NCBI GenBank assembly: GCA_002368715.1
Contig: DFEO01000173.1
Location: forward strand, 1-7,069
Length of the DNA: 7,069 nt
DNA from: Ruminococcus sp. UBA3800
Lineage (GTDB): Bacteria > Bacillota > Clostridia > Oscillospirales > Ruminococcaceae
Reading direction: 5' to 3'
The position numbers and the translations under genes were made by a program. Positions 1-5,985 of this stretch are shown one piece after another (within the stretch, counting starts at the first letter, position 1; every line of letters starts with the position of its first letter). The notes below the pieces were generated by a model. It worked only from the letters and a program-made list of their open reading frames with translations. It was not told the origin of the DNA and did not search any database.

Positions 1-191
1 ACGAGAGGTCGCCCCTTTGAAAAGCCAAGACGAAACTTTCCTCAAGCCGCTTGCGGCTTGACGAGCAAGTGTGAAGCAAGGAGAGGGATGGACATCAGTT
101 TAAATGCCGAGATCTGCCGCCGGCAGATCGAAGGCAGGCGAACTGAGAAGTCCTGTTTTGACACAGTGAAGGATTTAAGGCTTTCGCTGTG

Positions 192-215
192 AAAAAGGTG
201 TCGGCTAACGCCGAC
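192..215 (-). terminator. Intrinsic terminator within the left repeat, downstream of the desulfurase gene
   Basis: Read on the minus strand this is GTCGGC, loop GTTA, GCCGAC, then ACC and TTTTT. That is a 6-bp GC-rich stem followed closely by a T-run. It lies about 145 bp beyond the stop codon of the cysteine-desulfurase-like gene, with no other gene between, so it is the best candidate end for that transcript. The three bases between stem and T-run make it somewhat less than ideal. Confidence 0.55.
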
Positions 216-237
216 GGATTTTAAATGGGGGCTTTCC
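192..237 (+). repeat. 46-bp inverted repeat, left arm
   Basis: These 46 bases are identical to the reverse complement of 7024-7069. The arm begins AAAAAGGTGTCGG and ends GGGGGCTTTCC. It contains the GTCGGC-TAAC-GCCGAC hairpin. Beyond the arm the two copies diverge, then share a second hairpin module (CCCCTTCGGGT), with about 20 extra bases in the right copy. Confidence 0.9.
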
Positions 238-295
238 GGTCGCCCCAATACCCCTTCGGGTATACACTCTTCAGGGATACATATTTACAACATAT

Positions 296-326
296 AACGA
301 CAGAAAACGACAGAAAACGACATTGA
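296..326. repeat. Short tandem repeat, about 10-bp unit
   Basis: About three copies of a 10-base unit (AACGACAGAA) stand in a row, followed up to about 355 by looser CGACGAA-like repeats. They lie between the stop of the desulfurase-like gene and the left repeat element. No function can be assigned. Confidence 0.6.
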
Positions 327-359
327 CCGACGAAAGCGACGAAATCAGACGAATAAAGC

Positions 360-1484
360 CTATATGCGCACAGCCCTGACCGCCATGATAAGTGCGTCCG
401 TCTGACGGGCGGTGCTGAATGCCGACGGCGAAAACCTCACCACCCCCTGCCCCAGCGTCCCGAGCGTCCTGTGGGCTAGCGGCGCACACTGCAATCCGCC
501 CCTCAGTGCAAAGCCCCTCTCGCCAAGCAGCCTCGCCGTCTCCTCCGAATGTCTGTCGCCAAGGTTGAACGCCACTATCGGCACCCTCGGCACATCCTCC
601 TCGTAAAGCTTCACTCCGCCGATATCCCTGATGCCGTCCGCAAACCGCCTGCACAGCGCCTGCTCGTGAGCCCGTATCGCTGCCGTACCCCTGCGCTTGA
701 CAAAACGGATACCCTCGCCCAGCCCAAGTATCCCTACCGTGTTGAGCGTTCCGCTTTCAAGCCGCTCGGGCATATCGGGCGTCTGCTCGAGCAGCGCCGA
801 TGTCGCTCCGGTCCCGCCCTCGATGATCGTAGACAGACTGTATTCGCCGTCCGAGATCAGAAGCCCCGTTCCTGTCGGGCCGTAAAGCCCCTTGTGGCCT
901 GCCGTGCAGATAAAGTTCATCCCGTCAGCAAGCGTAAGCTCCGTCACTCCGCAGGCCTGTGCGCCGTCAACGATAAAGCAGACACCCTTTTTGCGGCAAA
1001 GCTCTGCTATCGCCTTTATGGGCATGAGCCGCCCCGTGACGTTTGAGGCAGCTGTAACGCAGACGCATTTTGTGTCGCTTTCCATAAGCGACCCGATGTT
1101 TTTCACCGTCTCCTCATCGTCCCTGCCCATCTCAAAGACCGACAGCCGCACACCTGCGCTCTGCGTCAGCCGAAAGGCAGGCCTTGCCGAGGAATTATGC
1201 TCGTAGGGCGAGATCACCATATGTCCGCCGTACTGCATTATCCCCTTTATCGCCATATTCAGCGCATAGGTGCAGTTTTGCGTAAATGCCACGTTCTCGG
1301 TCTGCGCCCCGAAGAAGCCTGCTGCCAGGCTCCTCACTTCATAGACCTTTTTTGCCGTTTCGACAGACAGTGCGTGGCCGCTGCGCCCGGGGTTTGCACC
1401 AAAGCGCTCCAGTGCCATGTTGCAGGCACGCTTTACGCTGACAGGCTTTGGAAAGCTGGTGGCTGAATTATCGAAATAGATCAT
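360..1484 (-). CDS. Cysteine-desulfurase-like class V aminotransferase (TIGR01977/EF2568 type)
   Basis: A PLP enzyme of fold type I, NifS/SufS-like. The family removes sulfur (or selenium) from cysteine (or selenocysteine) onto an active-site Cys. Numbering is from the upstream TTG at 1496. MIYFDNSATSFPKP is the classic N-terminus, EHNS (His100) and SNVTG (Asn152) line the pocket, and VDGAQ carries Asp177 and Gln180 for PLP. TAGHKG holds the Schiff-base Lys202. GLQCAPLAH carries the likely catalytic Cys337, and GVVRFS holds the carboxylate-binding Arg353. Length (374 aa) is normal and nothing is missing. I chose ATG 1484 because family members begin at MIYFDN. TTG 1496 would add four residues, and neither start has a clear Shine-Dalgarno sequence, so translation may be coupled to the DUF3343 gene just upstream. 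The EF2568 subfamily is linked to selenium metabolism, but whether this enzyme acts on Se or S cannot be read from sequence. Confidence 0.93.
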   Translation of the reverse strand: MIYFDNSATSFPKPVSVKRACNMALERFGANPGRSGHALSVETAKKVYEVRSLAAGFFGAQTENVAFTQNCTYALNMAIKGIMQYGGHMVISPYEHNSSARPAFRLTQSAGVRLSVFEMGRDDEETVKNIGSLMESDTKCVCVTAASNVTGRLMPIKAIAELCRKKGVCFIVDGAQACGVTELTLADGMNFICTAGHKGLYGPTGTGLLISDGEYSLSTIIEGGTGATSALLEQTPDMPERLESGTLNTVGILGLGEGIRFVKRRGTAAIRAHEQALCRRFADGIRDIGGVKLYEEDVPRVPIVAFNLGDRHSEETARLLGERGFALRGGLQCAPLAHRTLGTLGQGVVRFSPSAFSTARQTDALIMAVRAVRI

Positions 1485-1504
1485 CTGTTTTGCCAAGCAG
1501 GCGG

Positions 1505-1711
1505 TCAGTTTTCCCGCCAGCCGATCCCCCTTTCTTTGAGAAGCTTCTTTATCTTTTCGGGTTCGTCCCTCACCTTTATCGAATAGCCGCAGCCCGAGGC
1601 GAGCTCTTTCGGGGTCTTCTCTATCTCACAGAAAAAGCCCATTTTATTAAGAAGCTCCTTTGCTTTTATCGCATAGGTTATTGATCTCATTGCTATCATA
1701 TACAGTTTCAT
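1505..1711 (-). CDS. DUF3343 protein, putative Se/S carrier-like
   Basis: A 68-residue soluble protein matching DUF3343, known in annotations as a putative Se/S carrier-like protein. It opens with a beta-alpha pattern (MKLYMIAMRSITYAIKAKEL). The family's conserved Cys is in ASGCGYS (Cys41); a second Cys is at 28. The start is ATG at 1711 with a purine-rich AGAGGA about eight bases upstream. It is the first gene of a pair: its stop lies 20 bp from the ATG of the cysteine-desulfurase-like gene, on the same strand. A small protein with one conserved Cys beside a desulfurase is consistent with accepting persulfide or selenide from it. That is inference from family and context; no biochemistry is visible here. 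No selD or other selenium gene is within the window. Confidence 0.85.
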   Translation of the reverse strand: MKLYMIAMRSITYAIKAKELLNKMGFFCEIEKTPKELASGCGYSIKVRDEPEKIKKLLKERGIGWREN

Positions 1712-1831
1712 TTTATCATCCTCTTTTTCTTCGGCGCCAAGCGCCCCTGCCTGCCGCCGTTATACGACCGCTGGTATATCATATGCCGCTTCTGCCCTTT
1801 CTGACACAAAAATACCTGCTAAACCTAAATT

Positions 1832-1861
1832 GGCACCTCACCCCGAAGGGGGTGAGGTGCC
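1832..1861. repeat. 13-bp perfect stem-loop between M15 and DUF3343 genes
   Basis: GGCACCTCACCCC, loop GAAG, then its exact complement, flanked by AATT on both sides. It lies about 47 bp after the M15 stop on the minus strand. In that direction it is followed by AATTTAGG, not a T-run, so it is a poor classical terminator. It may stabilise RNA ends or be a small palindromic repeat. The rest of the 1712-1907 gap shows only the DUF3343 ribosome binding site and no convincing promoter. Confidence 0.8.
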
Positions 1862-1907
1862 ATAATTCACTTTTTTACTTCGCTGCCCGCTAAAGACCCA
1901 GTCCTGT

Positions 1908-2537
1908 TTATCTTTTTTTAAGAAGCCTCAGAAGCGTCTTCATCGGATGCTTGTGCTCTTTATAAAAGTGCTGATAATCCTTCTGCGTCTGCCAGTGGCC
2001 GCCCCAGCGCCATCCATGGGATGTGAATATCTTGTAGCAGATATCGTCCTCGTCTATCTTGTGGGCAAAGTCACGGCTGCGGTCGGCATAGGGTTCGCCG
2101 TTTGGCGGCATTATCTTTTCTCCCACGATGTAAGGATTGTAAAGCGGATTTATGTCTATCGCCCTGCCGTATCCGTGAGCCGACACCGTCTGCGTTCCCG
2201 ACACCGTGCGGTAATTAAAGGCGGAGCTGTTGTTGTCCGCCATCGAAAGGTCGTCGTCGGCGCCGTAGCAGTCAACGAGCCTTATCTTCTCTATTTCATA
2301 CCCATTATCAAACAGCTCTGCGAAGATCTCCAGCACCTCTGCCGCAAGCCTGCGGTCAACTATCAGCTCTCCATCGCAGATGTTATGCTCAAAATCGTAA
2401 TACCTGACATTAAGATAGCTCAGATCCTTTTCTGTCACCTCAACGTCCGGTTTCAGTGAAACACCGCTTATACGCTCCAGCACATCCTCTGGTATCTCCT
2501 GCGAGCAAAAGCCCTCTCTCAGTTCGTAAACGCTCAT
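1908..2537 (-). CDS. M15 family zinc metallopeptidase (peptidoglycan peptidase-like), no signal peptide
   Basis: A 209-residue protein with the M15 zinc site. The SxHxxGxAxDI motif appears as SAHGYGRAIDIN, giving ligands His121 and Asp128. GWRWGGHW followed by DYQHFY supplies the third ligand His190 and likely catalytic Asp187. The preceding block (LSMADNNSSAFNYR, about 97-110) is typical of this subgroup. M15 enzymes cut peptidoglycan stem peptides as D-Ala-D-Ala carboxypeptidases or as L-Ala-D-Glu endopeptidases. The WGGxW...D..HF ending is nearer the latter (M15C) type, so the bond cut is uncertain. The start is firm: ATG with AAGGAGG four bases upstream and an in-frame TAA 12 bases upstream. 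There is therefore no room for a signal peptide, and none is seen, which is unusual for a wall enzyme. It may act in the cytoplasm, leave by another route, or have lost its leader. Confidence 0.9.
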   Translation of the reverse strand: MSVYELREGFCSQEIPEDVLERISGVSLKPDVEVTEKDLSYLNVRYYDFEHNICDGELIVDRRLAAEVLEIFAELFDNGYEIEKIRLVDCYGADDDLSMADNNSSAFNYRTVSGTQTVSAHGYGRAIDINPLYNPYIVGEKIMPPNGEPYADRSRDFAHKIDEDDICYKIFTSHGWRWGGHWQTQKDYQHFYKEHKHPMKTLLRLLKKR

Positions 2538-2581
2538 AAGCCCTCCTTAAATTTATCATTAGTTTTCTTTGCGGTTTATGT

Positions 2582-2657
2582 CCTCGCCGCCTGCGGCGGC
2601 GAGGAGCGTGCGGAAAAAGGTATTCTCCCCCTACGGGGGGAGATACCATTTTTCCGC
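2582..2657. repeat. Two strong hairpins upstream of the M15 gene
   Basis: The first is a 10-bp perfect stem, CCTCGCCGCC, loop TGC (2582-2604). The second spans 2610-2657: GCGGAAAAA, GGTAT and CTCCCCC pair with the far arm, leaving one single-base bulge on each side and a short TAC loop, about 21 bp in all. On the minus strand both lie between the L,D-transpeptidase terminator and the M15 ribosome binding site, so they would be in the M15 leader RNA if transcription starts upstream. No promoter was recognised in this gap. Confidence 0.8.
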
Positions 2658-2700
2658 CGGATTTATAGTTCTTCTGCGGCAGCCCGGGTCGTGCTAAAAG

Positions 2701-2735
2701 CACTCTCCCATACGGAGTGAGATATCATTTTTTTG
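2701..2735. repeat. Degenerate second copy of the 2624-2653 repeat
   Basis: The order TCTCCC, TACGG, GAGATA, CATTTTT found at 2624-2653 recurs at 2704-2732 with a few substitutions and one missing C. The stem here is reduced to CACTC/GAGTG. It looks like an older, decayed copy of the same small repeat in direct orientation, 79-80 bp away. Confidence 0.6.
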
Positions 2736-2760
2736 CAGATCACCGCAATTGTATATGTAC

Positions 2761-2787
2761 AAAAAAGCGGACAGTTTCCTGTCCGCT
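2761..2787 (-). terminator. Intrinsic terminator of the L,D-transpeptidase gene
   Basis: On the minus strand: AGCGGACAG, loop GAAA, CTGTCCGCT, running into TTTTTT. A perfect 9-bp stem begins seven bases after the stop codon. It separates this gene from the M15 gene downstream. Confidence 0.93.
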
Positions 2788-2794
2788 CTGATCC

Positions 2795-4303
2795 TTACTC
2801 CATCCAGTCATTGCTTTTGTCGCTCTCATAATACATTACGACAGGCGTTCCCAGCTCGACATTGTCATAAAGATATTTTGCGCCCTCCAAAGGCATATTG
2901 ATACAGCCGTGAGAACCGTTCCAGGTGTAGATAGAGCCGCCAAACGCTCCGCCTCTCCACTGGCTGTCGTGCATACCTATGCCGCACATGGAAACATTGT
3001 TCCAGTAGTCGCAGGTGGTGTCCCACTCCTCGCCGTCAGCGTTTCTGTCCTTCATGCGGTAGTTGGTAGCCTTTGCCCAGAGCTTGTAAACGCCCGGGAA
3101 TGTGGTCCTTGTTCTCGAGGTCGTCTGACCCGAAACTATATAGCAGTCATAGTCAAGCTCACCGTCCACATAATACCACATATGCTGAGCGCTGAGATCG
3201 ACCTCGACATAGGTCTTTCCTATATCGTCCTTTGCGCTCCTTGCACCCTCGACGCCCGTGTAGACAAATCCGCAGGGATCTTCATAGTAAAACGGCTTTA
3301 ATGAATCAACGCTCTCGCCCTCATAGAGCAGCTGCACCAGCTCCTCGCAGGTCTTCTCCTGATCTATCCACCAGCCGTACTTCGCATCGGTGCTCGGCGG
3401 AACGATGATATCGCCCTGCTCGGTAGCGTGGAACTTTCTGGGCTTGTTGAGCGTGTCATACTTTGCCGCCAGCTCCTCGACATACTCCATCACCTTATCC
3501 TCGTCAACGTCATAGGACTGATCCTCGTTGACCTCGAGCATCTGCATCAGCCTGTCGCCCGTCAGAGTCTCGGTGGTATAGTCAAAGTCATAGGTGATAT
3601 ACATATTGAAGATGTTGTTCATCTTGTCGCATTTTTCCTGAACATCCTTGGCCTTTATAACGGGGCTCTCATAAACTCCGCAGTCCTTGTCCAGCACAAG
3701 GCTCATCTCGCCGTTTGCTGCCGCCGTATTAACGAGCGCCACAAGTCTGTCCATATCCACGACCTTGTCGCCCTGTGTCTCGGGAACGACAGAATAGCCT
3801 GTTCCGTCCTCATTGAGTACGACCACAGCATCCGAGGTGGCTGTGCTGCCCCAGTCAGTTTTCTTTATTATCTCGTCAAGCTTTGCCTTATTATAGCTTG
3901 CCGTTTCGATATACTCATAATCTCTCTTTGAAACGAGCGCTGTCAGCCACGAGCTTTTTTTGCGGTCGTTATAAAACTTCTTTATCGAGTCCTTTGAGCT
4001 GAGCTTATAGTCGATATCGGCAGTCTTTATATCTATCGTCTTTCCGCTGACAGTCGTCACGCTGAGCTTCTCTGGCAGATCGTCTGCGCCCAGCAGATCA
4101 TATGCCTGCTCGAGCGTTTTTCCGCTGACTATTTTTCCGTTTATCCTTGTATTGCTCAAAAACTTGTCACTGTAATAGGACTTGCCTATAAGATAAGCGA
4201 CAACAGCGAACACCACAACAGTAGCAGCGATCATGCCGCAGATCATTCCGACAGGAGCCTGTTTCTTTTTCTTTCTCTTTCTCTTTACGGCCGAAGTACT
4301 CAA
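2795..4303 (-). CDS. Membrane-anchored L,D-transpeptidase (YkuD domain)
   Basis: A 502-residue enzyme expected to cross-link peptidoglycan outside the cell (3-3 links), a route that can bypass beta-lactam-sensitive transpeptidases. A Lys/Arg-rich start (residues 7-14) precedes one membrane segment (about 18-40), giving cytoplasm-in, domain-out topology. Residues about 50-350 form a long stalk region resembling the PG_binding_4 arrangement of similar Firmicute proteins. The YkuD domain covers about 363-492, from TYVEVDLSAQHMWYYVDGE to GTPVVMYY. Its signature is complete: His445 (GIGMHDS), then SHGCINM with His465, Gly466 and catalytic Cys467. The start is TTG at 4303, chosen because AGGAAGGG lies about eight bases upstream and the next in-frame Met falls inside the membrane segment. 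It has its own promoter and terminator, so it is a single-gene unit. Donor specificity and any antibiotic-resistance role are not shown by sequence. Confidence 0.94.
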   Translation of the reverse strand: MSTSAVKRKRKKKKQAPVGMICGMIAATVVVFAVVAYLIGKSYYSDKFLSNTRINGKIVSGKTLEQAYDLLGADDLPEKLSVTTVSGKTIDIKTADIDYKLSSKDSIKKFYNDRKKSSWLTALVSKRDYEYIETASYNKAKLDEIIKKTDWGSTATSDAVVVLNEDGTGYSVVPETQGDKVVDMDRLVALVNTAAANGEMSLVLDKDCGVYESPVIKAKDVQEKCDKMNNIFNMYITYDFDYTTETLTGDRLMQMLEVNEDQSYDVDEDKVMEYVEELAAKYDTLNKPRKFHATEQGDIIVPPSTDAKYGWWIDQEKTCEELVQLLYEGESVDSLKPFYYEDPCGFVYTGVEGARSAKDDIGKTYVEVDLSAQHMWYYVDGELDYDCYIVSGQTTSRTRTTFPGVYKLWAKATNYRMKDRNADGEEWDTTCDYWNNVSMCGIGMHDSQWRGGAFGGSIYTWNGSHGCINMPLEGAKYLYDNVELGTPVVMYYESDKSNDWME

Positions 4304-4359
4304 TTTATTGACCCTTCCTCACTTTAATAATTAGCAGACTTATCCCATTTTGCCTAGTT

Positions 4360-4388
4360 ATTATACCACACGCTGCTCCATTTGTCTA
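4360..4388 (-). promoter_or_regulatory. Sigma-A-type promoter of the L,D-transpeptidase gene
   Basis: On the minus strand, TAGACA (4388-4383), a 17-base spacer and TATAAT (4365-4360), with a TG one base before the -10 (extended -10). The leader to the TTG start is about 50 bases. Confidence 0.82.
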
Positions 4389-4467
4389 CACTTTTCCTAT
4401 GATTTCGATGTTTTTAACAATCCGTAAAATTTTAAGTCCTAAAAAATGGTCAATTTGATGCCCGGAA

Positions 4468-4540
4468 AAAATGAATAATGAATAACGAATATTGAATAAT
4501 GAATAATTAAGGTATCGCCTGCGGCGATGATATTTATTAA
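4468..4540. repeat. AT-rich tandem repeat plus small hairpin
   Basis: About five imperfect copies of a 7-8 base unit (ATGAATA, with one AACGAAT and one ATTGAATA) run from 4468 to about 4508. A hairpin ATCGCC-TGC-GGCGAT follows at about 4513-4527. It sits between the transglutaminase terminator and the L,D-transpeptidase promoter. The CGCC-TGC-GGCG core also occurs in the hairpin at 2582-2604, suggesting a shared small repeat family. Nothing else is seen in 4389-4555. Confidence 0.6.
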
Positions 4541-4559
4541 ACGCTCTCAGCAAAAAGAC

Positions 4560-4589
4560 AAAAAAACTCCCGGCGCAAAAGGCCGGGAG
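4560..4589 (-). terminator. Intrinsic terminator of the transglutaminase-like gene
   Basis: On the minus strand: CTCCCGGC, a 7-base loop, GCCGGGAG, followed by seven T. It begins about 12 bases after the stop codon at 4602. Confidence 0.93.
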
Positions 4590-4601
4590 AAAATGGTCGG
4601 T

Positions 4602-5840
4602 TTAATTTTTGATATAGTTTCCTGCTACCTCTGCATAGGTCTTGCAGAATCTTGCATGGGAGGTATATCCTGCCCACGACATATCATCATCCACCTGTGC
4701 ATCCATAACATAGACCTGTCCGTTAATGATGACCTCTGTCCACATATGATAGCCGTAGCCGCCTGCTGCCATTGCTGTCTGGCCGTCAACTGTCCTTGCG
4801 TTGAAGCCCATATACCTCAGCATTGCGGTAAGCGTTCTCGAATACTCGGTGCAGGTGCCGAAGCCGTTCACAAGCACGGACTTGTAAGGCTCGTTCCAGC
4901 CGCCGTAAGCATAATATGTGTTGTTTATCAGATAATCATACACAGCAAGAGCCTTTTCATAATTGCTCATACCGCTGTTTACGATCTTCGCAAGATAGCT
5001 GCGCACGATCTTGTCGTCCTCGCCTGTCAGACAGTAATCGGGCGAAAGCACGACATTATTGAGTCTCGACTCGGGTGTAAGGCCATTGTCAGCCGACGTT
5101 GTCTTCTTTGTCGTTGTAGTCGCCTTTGTCGTCGTCGTTGTTGTGGTGGCCTTTGCAGTCGTAGTCGTTGCCTTTGTCGTGGTGGTCGTAGTGGTCTCGG
5201 GCGGCACTGTAAGAATGTCCGGCAAGGTCGTCACGGGCGGTACTGTCGTAGTAGTGGTGATTATCGGAGCGGTCGTTGTGACCTCGCTCTGCTCCCACTG
5301 TTCCTGCGGCTCCTGCGGCTCCTCAGCTCCCGAAGTGGTCGTCACGACCTCGGCAGTGCCCGGCTCCTCATAGCTTTCGACCTCGTCCTCAGCCGACTCC
5401 CATATCTGTTCCTCTTCAGCTTCGTCCTCCGCAGCGGCGTTATCTGCCGGCGAGTCAAAGGTGATCTCTACTACCCCCGAAGGCTCCTCATACACTTTTG
5501 GTGCAGCCTCGGTCTCTGTGATCTCGGGTCCCTCAGAAAGCTCAGGCTCCGTCTCTGCGGGTGCGGTCGTCGTTTCGGTCTTCTGCGTCTGCGTCTGCGC
5601 CGGCGCCTGCGTTACTGTCGTTGTCTGCGTAACGCTCACGGAGACCTCTGCATCACCCATCTGCTGTGCAGCCCTGACAGGCTCGAGCTTCTCCTCCAAG
5701 GTGTTTACCCGAGGAATATTCTTATCAGGCTTTATAGCCGTTCTGTCCAGGTCAACAAACACCGCCGATGATGCGCCCAGCACACCCACAGCCGTAACTG
5801 CTGCCAGCTTGCGTTTGAACCCGGATACCAAATAACCCAT
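4602..5840 (-). CDS. Secreted transglutaminase-like cysteine protein with Thr-rich linker
   Basis: A 412-residue exported protein. Residues 1-30 are a signal peptide or membrane anchor (FKRK then a hydrophobic run). Residues about 68-250 form a low-complexity linker: Glu/Pro/Thr-rich first, then nearly pure Thr broken by Lys-Ala (about 215-248). Residues about 258-400 are a transglutaminase-like domain with the full triad: Cys330 in GFGTCTEYS, His365 in YGYHMWTEV, Asp380 in YVMDAQVDDD. Bacterial members are often cysteine proteases or amidases of the cell surface, and true cross-linking activity cannot be assumed. The start is ATG 5840, with AGGAGAGG eight bases upstream; an ATG at 5870 would place that site inside the coding region and is rejected. 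There is no dockerin, cohesin or sortase motif. The Thr linker is a likely glycosylated spacer (inferred). It is a single-gene unit with a consensus promoter. Confidence 0.9.
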   Translation of the reverse strand: MGYLVSGFKRKLAAVTAVGVLGASSAVFVDLDRTAIKPDKNIPRVNTLEEKLEPVRAAQQMGDAEVSVSVTQTTTVTQAPAQTQTQKTETTTAPAETEPELSEGPEITETEAAPKVYEEPSGVVEITFDSPADNAAAEDEAEEEQIWESAEDEVESYEEPGTAEVVTTTSGAEEPQEPQEQWEQSEVTTTAPIITTTTTVPPVTTLPDILTVPPETTTTTTTKATTTTAKATTTTTTTKATTTTKKTTSADNGLTPESRLNNVVLSPDYCLTGEDDKIVRSYLAKIVNSGMSNYEKALAVYDYLINNTYYAYGGWNEPYKSVLVNGFGTCTEYSRTLTAMLRYMGFNARTVDGQTAMAAGGYGYHMWTEVIINGQVYVMDAQVDDDMSWAGYTSHARFCKTYAEVAGNYIKN

Positions 5841-5865
5841 GTATAACACCTCTCCTTTCGTTTTT

Positions 5866-5896
5866 GTCACCGCTGTTTTCTTTTTAAAACGGTAAC
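5866..5896 (-). promoter_or_regulatory. Hairpin in the transglutaminase-like gene leader
   Basis: In the minus-strand RNA, GUUACCG pairs with CGGUGAC (one G-U pair). Four further U-A pairs lie inside, beyond a three-base bulge (CAG). It ends about ten bases before the ribosome binding site of the gene starting at 5840. It could affect translation or RNA stability, but no known riboswitch was recognised. Confidence 0.4.
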
Positions 5897-5933
5897 TATC
5901 CTAATTTTTACACAATTTTTGGCGACCGTTGTC

Positions 5934-5962
5934 ATTATATCTCATATTATAAATGTTGTCAA
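5934..5962 (-). promoter_or_regulatory. Perfect consensus sigma-A promoter of the transglutaminase-like gene
   Basis: On the minus strand: TTGACA (5962-5957), exactly 17 bases, TATAAT (5939-5934). Transcription should start near 5927, giving a leader of roughly 85 bases. An exact match to both hexamers with optimal spacing predicts a strong promoter unless it is repressed. Confidence 0.92.
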
Positions 5963-5985
5963 GCTGTGCTGTAACCGAAATGTAA

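Larger units (their letters stand above)
1..275. repeat. Palindrome-rich non-coding element, left margin (probable dispersed repeat)
   Basis: No convincing gene lies here. The stretch is a chain of short palindromes. There is a 9-bp stem with a TT loop at 42-61, an almost perfect 19-base palindrome at 111-129 (GATCTGCCG, C, CGGCAGATC), and an imperfect stem with G-T pairs around CACAG...CTGTG at about 162-191. A GTCGGC/GCCGAC hairpin is at 200-215 and an ATACCC/GGGTAT hairpin at 248-263. The part at 192-237 recurs exactly, inverted, at the far right of the window, and similarity continues weakly inwards (the CCCCTTCGGGT hairpin is in both). This is what an interspersed repeat looks like. That it is dispersed genome-wide is inferred. 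The outer boundary is not visible because the window starts inside it. Confidence 0.6.

Noticed and set aside
42..248. 68-codon minus-strand open frame in the left repeat
   Set aside because: It runs through several perfect palindromes and the terminator hairpin, has no ribosome binding site and resembles no protein family. It is best read as a chance frame within a repeat.
549..1046. Plus-strand open frames opposite the desulfurase-like gene
   Set aside because: They are antisense to a complete conserved enzyme and show no ribosome binding site or domain.
2440..2703. 87-codon minus-strand open frame upstream of M15
   Set aside because: It overlaps the M15 gene in another frame and is made mostly of hairpin sequence, giving a run of six arginines.
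4527..5771. 414-codon plus-strand open frame opposite the transglutaminase-like gene
   Set aside because: It is a mirror of a biased coding region. Its protein is Cys/Arg/Leu-rich without domains, while the minus strand gives a signal peptide and a full catalytic triad.
4602..5870. Upstream ATG at 5870 as start of the transglutaminase-like protein
   Set aside because: It would place the good ribosome binding site (AGGAGAGG) inside the coding region and add ten residues before an otherwise well-formed signal peptide.
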